DNA of 58,219 nt from an uncultured Oscillospiraceae bacterium. Lineage in GTDB: Bacteria; Bacillota; Clostridia; Oscillospirales; Oscillospiraceae. The notes beneath the pieces are model-generated. The model was not told where the DNA came from. It saw nothing but the letters and a program-made list of their open reading frames with translations, and made no database searches. Position numbers and translations under genes: made by a program. The stretch is from NCBI GenBank assembly GCA_944385475.1, contig CALWXJ010000017.1:1-58219 (forward strand). The letters run 5' to 3'. This document shows, one piece after another, positions 53,245-58,219 of the stretch. How positions within the stretch are numbered: position 1 is the stretch's first letter; each line of letters begins with the position of its first letter.

Positions 53245-53454
53245 ATGGACGAAAAACAGATCGCCCGGATTAATGAACTTGCCCGCAAGGCCAGGACAGA
53301 AGGACTGACGGAATGGGAGGAGGTTGAACGGACCGCGCTGCGCCGGGAGTACATCGATGCGGTGCTGGGGAACCTGCAGTCCCAGCTGGACAACACCTAT
53401 GTGGTGGATGAGCAGGGGAATAAGACCAAACTGAAGAAAAAAGACCAGGAGTAA
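53245..53454 (+). CDS. DUF896 family protein (YnzC-like)
   Basis: 69 residues from ATG 53245 (AAAGGAGC upstream). Helical hairpin IARINELARKARTEGLTEWE, then LRREYIDAVLGNLQSQLDNTYV. In Bacillus the family is part of an SOS-linked operon; no lexA neighbour is seen here. Function unknown. Confidence 0.92.
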   Translation: MDEKQIARINELARKARTEGLTEWEEVERTALRREYIDAVLGNLQSQLDNTYVVDEQGNKTKLKKKDQE

Positions 53455-53471
53455 GCAACTCCCGGGAAAAG

Positions 53472-53498
53472 GCGCCCGCATCTCCGGGCGCTTTTTTT
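53472..53498 (+). terminator. Terminator after the DUF896 gene
   Basis: 7-bp GCGCCCG/CGGGCGC stem, 6-nt loop, seven T residues. Confidence 0.85.
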
Positions 53499-53577
53499 GC
53501 GGCCTTGGGGAAAAACCTGCCTGGAAGGAGCAAAATGTCTTATAAAAATGAGAATGTTGATCGGGCAAAACTGGGCC

Positions 53578-53606
53578 TTGCAAATCCACCAGGGGTGTGC
53601 TATACT
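53578..53606 (+). promoter_or_regulatory. Promoter of the znuA gene
   Basis: TTGCAA, 17 bp, TATACT. Confidence 0.7.
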
Positions 53607-53612
53607 CCGAAA

Positions 53613-53629
53613 TTGAAAATAATTTTCAA
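53613..53629. promoter_or_regulatory. Fur-family (Zur-like) operator
   Basis: Perfect 17-bp inverted repeat TTGAAAATAATTTTCAA, whose core TGAAAAT-A-ATTTTCA has the 7-1-7 geometry of Fur/Zur boxes. It lies just downstream of the -10 element, over the transcription start, where binding would block initiation. Given the gene, zinc-dependent repression by Zur is the best guess; Fur or PerR cannot be excluded. Confidence 0.6.
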
Positions 53630-53648
53630 CTTTGGAGGAATACCTGCT

Positions 53649-54617
53649 GTGAAAAGATTTCTTTGCTTGCTGCTGGCGCTGTCTCTGGCGGCGCTAAGCG
53701 GCTGCGGCAGCGATGATGCCCCTTCCCAGGAGGAGAGCGGGGGAGAAGAGCCGCTGCGTGTGGTGGCCACCATTTTCCCGGGCTATGACTTTGCCCGGGC
53801 GGCAGCGGGGGACCTGGCGGAGGTCCAGCTGCTGCTGCCCCCGGGGGCGGAGAGCCATTCTTATGAGCCCACGCCGGCGGATATTCTGGCCATTGAGGCG
53901 TGCGATGTCTTTATTTACCTGGGCGGCGAGTCTGACGCCTGGGTGGACACCATCTTGGAGTCCATGGACCGTGAGGGGATCCGGCTTAGGATGGTGGACT
54001 GCGTAGAGCTTCTGGAAGAGGAGACGGTGGAGGGGATGGAAGACGAGGACCATGACCACCAGGATACCCAGGGACCGGGAGCCGTGGTGGGGATGGACGA
54101 ACATGTGTGGACCTCCCCGGCAAATGCCGCCCAGATCACCCGGGCCATCGGAGAGGCCCTGGGGGAGGCGGACCCTGAAAACGCCCAGGTCTATCAGGAG
54201 AATGCCCAGGTGTACGCGGGGGAGATCGAGGCGCTGGATGAGCAGTTCCGTACGTTTTTTGAGGGCCTTTCTGATCCCACCATGGTCTTTGGGGACCGCT
54301 TCCCCCTGCGGTACTTTGCGGAGGAGTATGGGATCTCCTATTATGCGGCATTTCCGGGCTGCAGCACCCAGACGGAGCCCTCCGCCGCCACCATTGCCTT
54401 TTTGACGGAGAAAGTGCGCCAGGAGGGGCTGGGGACCGTGTGGTATATCGAGTTTTCCAACCACCTGGTGGCGGACAGCATTGCCGAGGCCACCGGTGCG
54501 CAGGCGGCGCTGTTTCACACCTGTCACAACGTCTCTCAGGAGGAGATGGACAGCGGCGCCACTTATGTGAGCCTTATGGAGAAAAACCTGCAAACACTGC
54601 AGGAACAGATGGGATAA
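53649..54617 (+). CDS. znuA: Zinc-type ABC substrate-binding lipoprotein, ZnuA-like
   Basis: 322 residues from GTG 53649 (GGAGGA 10 nt upstream). Lipobox LSGC; cluster A-I fold with VVATIFPGYDFARAAAG, SHSYEPTPADI (first His ligand), acidic His-containing loop EDEDHDHQD, MDEHVWTSP (second His), and GDRFPLRYFAEEYG. The loop is typical of zinc, not manganese, binders. It delivers zinc to a ZnuBC permease, but neither permease nor ATPase gene is next to it. Expression is probably zinc-repressed through the operator above. Confidence 0.88.
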   Translation: MKRFLCLLLALSLAALSGCGSDDAPSQEESGGEEPLRVVATIFPGYDFARAAAGDLAEVQLLLPPGAESHSYEPTPADILAIEACDVFIYLGGESDAWVDTILESMDREGIRLRMVDCVELLEEETVEGMEDEDHDHQDTQGPGAVVGMDEHVWTSPANAAQITRAIGEALGEADPENAQVYQENAQVYAGEIEALDEQFRTFFEGLSDPTMVFGDRFPLRYFAEEYGISYYAAFPGCSTQTEPSAATIAFLTEKVRQEGLGTVWYIEFSNHLVADSIAEATGAQAALFHTCHNVSQEEMDSGATYVSLMEKNLQTLQEQMG

Positions 54618-54639
54618 AGAGCGATCCCGGCGCCGGACG

Positions 54640-55554
54640 TCAATCGTCCTGCGCCGAGATCATGTTGTATTGCTTTAGGATCCTGTGCATGTCCCATGGC
54701 ACAGGTGCGGTAAAATGCAAAACCTCTTGCGTCACAGGATGGGTCATGGTCAGGGAGAAGGAGTGAAGTGCCGGGCGGGAAATCAGAGTGGGATCCTCCG
54801 TTCCGTAGAGCCAGTCCCCCGCCAGGGGGTGGCCGATGGCCGCCATGTGGAGCCGCAGCTGGTGCGTTCGGCCTGTCTGGGGCCGCAGCCGCAAAAAGGA
54901 GAAGGCGTCCGATGCGGACAAGACCTCGTAATGGGTGATGGCTTCTGCCCCGTCGGGACGGATACACCGGCGGATAGGAGATCCTTCCTCCCGGCCGATG
55001 GGAAGAGAGATCTCGCCCTGAGGCGGCTGGGGAAAGCCTACGCAGATACCCCGGTACTCCCGCTGAAAAGCAGAGGTATGCAGGCAGCGGCGCAGTCGGT
55101 CGTGGACATAGCCGCTTTTGGCAATGACCATCAGTCCGGTGGTGCCTTTATCCAGCCGGCTGACGGGGTGAAAGACGAAGTCCTCCCCCCGCTGGTAGGC
55201 CAGCGCGCCAGCCACTGTGGGGGTGTCCGGCAGAAAATTGGAGGCATGGGCCGTCATGCCTGCAGGCTTATTCACCACCAGAAGGTGACCGTCTTCGTAT
55301 ACCACAGGCAGCGGCCAGTTGCCGGGGACGGGCCGGACCCGGGGCGGGGCATGATCCCCGGACTCCACGGCCACCACATCCCCGGGAGAGAGGATATGGG
55401 TGGTGCGGGCATGGGCGCCGTTCACCCGGATGCCGTTTTCCGCCCGGGTCAGACGGGAGATGGCGTGGGAGGAGAAGTGGAGCTTTGCCCGCAGGATATG
55501 GCGCACAGTGGCTCCCGCCTCCTCCGGGGAGACCGTGTAGGTGAGGATTTCCAA
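54640..55554 (-). CDS. RluA family pseudouridine synthase
   Basis: 304 residues from TTG 55554 (AAGGAG 9 nt upstream). S4-like N-terminus (about 15-65), then the catalytic domain with Asp135 in HPVSRLDKGTTG, and RPQTGRTHQLRLHMA near the C-terminus. It isomerises uridine in rRNA or tRNA; the target (RluC/RluD-like) is not fixed. Convergent with znuA. Confidence 0.9.
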   Translation of the reverse strand: MEILTYTVSPEEAGATVRHILRAKLHFSSHAISRLTRAENGIRVNGAHARTTHILSPGDVVAVESGDHAPPRVRPVPGNWPLPVVYEDGHLLVVNKPAGMTAHASNFLPDTPTVAGALAYQRGEDFVFHPVSRLDKGTTGLMVIAKSGYVHDRLRRCLHTSAFQREYRGICVGFPQPPQGEISLPIGREEGSPIRRCIRPDGAEAITHYEVLSASDAFSFLRLRPQTGRTHQLRLHMAAIGHPLAGDWLYGTEDPTLISRPALHSFSLTMTHPVTQEVLHFTAPVPWDMHRILKQYNMISAQDD

Positions 55555-55632
55555 GATCTGATGCTCCTTCCGTGGATTTGCGGGGGATGCCTGACAAGGG
55601 GCAATGACCGCTTTTTCCCTCCTTGGGGAGGG

Positions 55633-55662
55633 AAAAAGGCGCGCCGGCCATATGGCCGGCGC
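55633..55662 (-). terminator. Terminator of the cyclase gene
   Basis: Self-complementary GCGCCGGCCAT/ATGGCCGGCGC (55641-55662) followed on the minus strand by a T-run (55633-55637). A second short hairpin TTTTTCCCTCC/GGAGGGAAAAA overlaps that run. Confidence 0.7.
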
Positions 55663-55673
55663 GGAGGAGGACC

Positions 55674-56348
55674 TCAGTCCTCAAATTCTGCCAGGACCGT
55701 CACCTGGCTGCTGTCCAGCCCCGCCAGGCGCAGCGGCGCGGCAATGACCTGCAAAAGGCGGTGATCGGTATTGAAAATAGGGCGGAAGTCCATATCCTCA
55801 ATGGCGGTGAGGAACTTGCCGTTGTGGCAGCCGAAAAGGGTCTTGTGGGCCTCCCGGGAGCACTGGTTGGCCGGGGTACCCACCGACAAAAAGTCTACTC
55901 CCACCGTCCGCAAATTGGGGAAGGTCTCCACTAAGTACCGGCACACCTCGGGGGAGAGGTAGGGGCCGTGGGATTCATACAGGTCAGGCTGGCTGTCCCG
56001 CAGGAGGCAAAAGCCGGTTTTGATCAGCAGCAGATCAGCCTGCCGGATCTGATCTTCATAGGGCTTCAGATCCTCGGGGAAAATACCATCCCCCTGCTGG
56101 CGGGGCACATCCACCACCACGGGGTGGTCAAACCAGAAGTATTCCAGAGGCAGGTCCATCAAGTCAGGACCATCAGGATTGAAATGGTGGGGGCCGTCGC
56201 AATGGGTCCCGTGGTGATTGGGCAGAAGTGTTTTAAAAGAGGTATACCCGTCTTTGGGAATCGTTGTGAAAGGACGAATCTGCGCCTTGGGCTCTCCCGG
56301 CCAAACGACACTGTCATCACTGAGGAGATAGGAAAGATATGCTCTCAT
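55674..56348 (-). CDS. Cyclase family protein (kynurenine-formamidase-like metal hydrolase)
   Basis: 224 residues from ATG 56348 (AAGGAGG upstream). Signature HHGTHCDGPHHF (His45, His49, Asp51, His55), the metal-binding motif of the cyclase/KynB family. Related enzymes hydrolyse arylformamides, cyclic amides or polyketide intermediates. No tryptophan-degradation genes are adjacent, so the substrate is open. Single gene with own terminator. Confidence 0.88.
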   Translation of the reverse strand: MRAYLSYLLSDDSVVWPGEPKAQIRPFTTIPKDGYTSFKTLLPNHHGTHCDGPHHFNPDGPDLMDLPLEYFWFDHPVVVDVPRQQGDGIFPEDLKPYEDQIRQADLLLIKTGFCLLRDSQPDLYESHGPYLSPEVCRYLVETFPNLRTVGVDFLSVGTPANQCSREAHKTLFGCHNGKFLTAIEDMDFRPIFNTDHRLLQVIAAPLRLAGLDSSQVTVLAEFED

Positions 56349-56500
56349 AGAAACGCACCTCCTTTTTATATAAATTTACAATACGCTGTGGATTCCGCTG
56401 CGTCAAGGGTTGAAAACCACAAGATCCAAACGGAAATTTGTAAAAAACCACGGGAGGGCACTTGGCGGATTCTCCCCTGTTCAAATGCCTTTGGCCGTGC

Positions 56501-56506
56501 TATAAT
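56501..56506 (+). promoter_or_regulatory. Promoter -10 element of the ABC-F gene
   Basis: TATAAT about 50 bp before ATG 56558; the -35 is not clear (TGTTCA at 17 bp). Confidence 0.4.
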
Positions 56507-56557
56507 AGGCTGCAGTGGCCGTCAGGCCTCAAAAATTGCCTGCACAGGAGGGCATTT

Positions 56558-58219
56558 ATGCTGCTGTCTGCGGAACATCTCTCCATCAACTTCGGCAGCC
56601 GCCAGCTGCTGGAGGATGTCAACTTTTATCTCAACGAAGGGGACAAGACCGGCGTCATTGGGATCAACGGCACCGGAAAGTCTACATTTTTAAAGGTACT
56701 GGCTGGGGTGACGGAGCCGGATGCCGGCCGCGTTTGCCGCAATCCCAACGTCCAGGTGAGCCTGCTGCCCCAAAATCCTGATATGGAAGATGACAACAGT
56801 GTGCTGGAGCAGGTGTTTGCAAATTTTCCGCCTCAATTTCGGACACTGAATGAATATGAGGCCAAATCCATGCTCCATCGGCTGGGGATCACAGATTTTG
56901 ACCAAAAGATCGGGCACCTCTCCGGCGGGCAGCGCAAACGGGTGGCTTTGGCGTCAGCCCTGATCCATCCGGCGGATGTTTTGATTTTGGACGAGCCCAC
57001 CAACCACCTGGACGCGGAGATGGTGCAGTGGCTGGAGGAGTGGCTGCGCCGTTTTAAGGGCGGACTGGTGATGGTGACCCACGACCGCTATTTCCTGGAG
57101 CGGGTGGTCAACCATATCACAGAACTGAGCCGGGGAAAGCTGTATCACTATGAGGCCAACTACTCCAAATATCTGGAGCTGAAGGAGCAGCGTGCTGCCA
57201 TGGCAGAGGCCGGCGAGCGCAAGCGGCAGGCGATCCTGCGGGTGGAGCGGGAATGGATCATGCGGGGCTGCAGAGCCCGCACCACCAAGAGCAAGGAGCG
57301 GGTGCAGCGCTATGAGGACCTGGTGAATCAGGATGCCCCCCAGACCCAGGACGATACCGTGCAGATGGCTGCGGCAGCCTCCCGCCTGGGGAAAAAGCTC
57401 ATTGCGCTGGACGATGTCTCCAAGGGATACGGTGGCCGGGAGATCATTTCCCACTTCACCTATCATCTGCTGCGGGATGACCGCATTGGGATCGTGGGAC
57501 GCAATGGGGCAGGAAAGTCCACCTTGCTGCGCCTTATGGCGGGGGAGCTTTTGCCGGATGGCGGAATGGTGGATATAGGAACAACTATAAAGATAGGACA
57601 CTTTACGCAAGAGGGACGGGAATTGGACCTCCAGCGGCGGGTGTATGACTTTATTCATGACATCGCTGATGAGGTCCGCACCGATGAGGGGACTTTCACC
57701 GCCAATCAGATGATGGAGCGGTTCTTGTTTCCCGGGGAGCTGCAGTCGGTGCCCATTGGGCGGCTCTCCGGCGGTGAGCGGCGGCGGCTGTACCTGCTGT
57801 CGATCCTGATGGAGGCCCCAAACGTGCTGCTGCTGGACGAGCCTACCAACGATCTGGATATCACCACCCTCTCTATATTGGAGGACTATCTCCAGAGCTT
57901 TCCCGGCCCTGTGGTAACGGTATCCCATGACCGCTTTTTCCTTGACCGCATGGCCGCGTCTATTTTTGAAGTGCGGGGCGACGGCCAAGTGCTGCAGTAT
58001 ACTGGGAATTGGACGGATTGGTCCCAAAAACGGGCGGCAGAGGAGCGGCCTGCCGCTCCGGAGCGGCCAAAGGCGCCTGTGCCGGAGCGTCCCCGGGAGC
58101 GGAAGCTGAAGTTTTCCTATGAGGAACAGCGGGAAGTTGGGAGCATTGATGCCGATCGTGCCGCACTGGAGGAGGGGATCGCCCGGTGCCTTTGCCAGCA
58201 GGAGCTGTGCGGCAGCGAC
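56558..58219 (+). CDS. ABC-F family ATPase (Uup-like), C-terminus cut by the window edge
   Basis: ATG 56558 with AGGAGGG upstream; open to the right edge (554 codons visible). Two ATPase domains in one chain without membrane segments: Walker A GINGTGKST and GRNGAGKST, signatures LSGGQRKR and LSGGERRR, Walker B LILDEPTNHLD and LLLDEPTNDLD, with the charged interdomain linker (about 185-265, SKYLELKEQRAA). The sequence ends in a proline/glutamate linker (ERPAAPERPKAP), so the Uup-type C-terminal coiled coil probably follows. ABC-F proteins act on ribosomes or branched DNA intermediates (Uup). Resistance type is not indicated. Confidence 0.9.
   Translation, partial: MLLSAEHLSINFGSRQLLEDVNFYLNEGDKTGVIGINGTGKSTFLKVLAGVTEPDAGRVCRNPNVQVSLLPQNPDMEDDNSVLEQVFANFPPQFRTLNEYEAKSMLHRLGITDFDQKIGHLSGGQRKRVALASALIHPADVLILDEPTNHLDAEMVQWLEEWLRRFKGGLVMVTHDRYFLERVVNHITELSRGKLYHYEANYSKYLELKEQRAAMAEAGERKRQAILRVEREWIMRGCRARTTKSKERVQRYEDLVNQDAPQTQDDTVQMAAAASRLGKKLIALDDVSKGYGGREIISHFTYHLLRDDRIGIVGRNGAGKSTLLRLMAGELLPDGGMVDIGTTIKIGHFTQEGRELDLQRRVYDFIHDIADEVRTDEGTFTANQMMERFLFPGELQSVPIGRLSGGERRRLYLLSILMEAPNVLLLDEPTNDLDITTLSILEDYLQSFPGPVVTVSHDRFFLDRMAASIFEVRGDGQVLQYTGNWTDWSQKRAAEERPAAPERPKAPVPERPRERKLKFSYEEQREVGSIDADRAALEEGIARCLCQQELCGSD

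Noticed and set aside
55968-56693. Plus-strand frame of about 240 codons
   Set aside because: Antisense to the cyclase gene and crosses the ABC-F promoter and start.
1-58219. CRISPR arrays, insertion sequences, integrases, phage genes, rRNA or tRNA genes
   Set aside because: None found: no regularly spaced repeats, no transposase or integrase motifs, and no rRNA/tRNA signature sequences.

Overview
The window looks like a chromosome segment from a GC-rich, spore-forming, low-oxygen Clostridia member of the Oscillospiraceae type (Flavonifractor, Lawsonibacter and Oscillibacter are plausible relatives). The evidence is an alpha/beta small acid-soluble spore protein, Gram-positive-only families (Mini-RNase III, RqcH, YlmH, DUF896, DUF1292, YetF-like DUF421), strong AGGAGG ribosome sites, frequent TTG/GTG starts and many promoters with exact 17-bp spacers. 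Genus is inference only. I saw no rRNA, tRNA, CRISPR, transposase, phage or plasmid gene. This is core-type chromosome with several accessory cassettes.

Layout. 1-2950: incomplete secreted beta-helix surface protein (minus). 3195-3902: DUF421 membrane protein. 3939-9459: minus-strand amino-acid block with an alanine-racemase-family enzyme, a Cys/Met-metabolism PLP enzyme, a LysR and a MerR regulator, and a second LysR. 9487-10883: MazG-like pyrophosphohydrolase and an N-terminally extended RsmH. 11076-17725: divergent-PAP2 protein, then a methyltransferase plus five-gene oligopeptide/nickel-type ABC importer operon behind a structured leader ending in an intrinsic terminator. 17810-21226: pyruvate carboxylase. 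21556-27864: flavodoxin, SASP, a lysA-like decarboxylase with Mini-III and RqcH, DUF378, DUF1015. 27940-31083: dnaG-rpoD. 31370-33872: a 23-residue membrane peptide, phosphopantetheinyl transferase, phosphoribosyltransferase, RuvX, and a small exported protein.

34193-37667 is the translation/transcription cluster rpmG-secE-nusG-rplK-rplA-rplJ-rplL, with an L10 leader before rplJ and two L1-operator-like hairpins. 37807-40837 holds two tandem ECF sigma / DUF4179 anti-sigma-like modules. 40878-43926 (minus) is prsA-like foldase, tcdA and DUF554. A candidate 6S RNA lies at about 44116-44320. Then come DUF1292 and a class A penicillin-binding protein, a Ca2+-type P-ATPase (minus), an ABC exporter with ylmH, DUF896, a ZnuA lipoprotein behind a Fur-family-like operator, an RluA-type pseudouridine synthase and a cyclase (minus), and a truncated ABC-F ATPase running off the right edge.

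Convergent gene pairs repeatedly share one near-perfect hairpin flanked by A-run and T-run, so they appear to use bidirectional terminators. The least explained parts are the attenuator-like leader before the methyltransferase/ABC operon, the micro-ORF with its own promoter at 31224-31441, the LysR-type dyad before the PLP enzyme, the zinc operator, and the tandem sigma modules.
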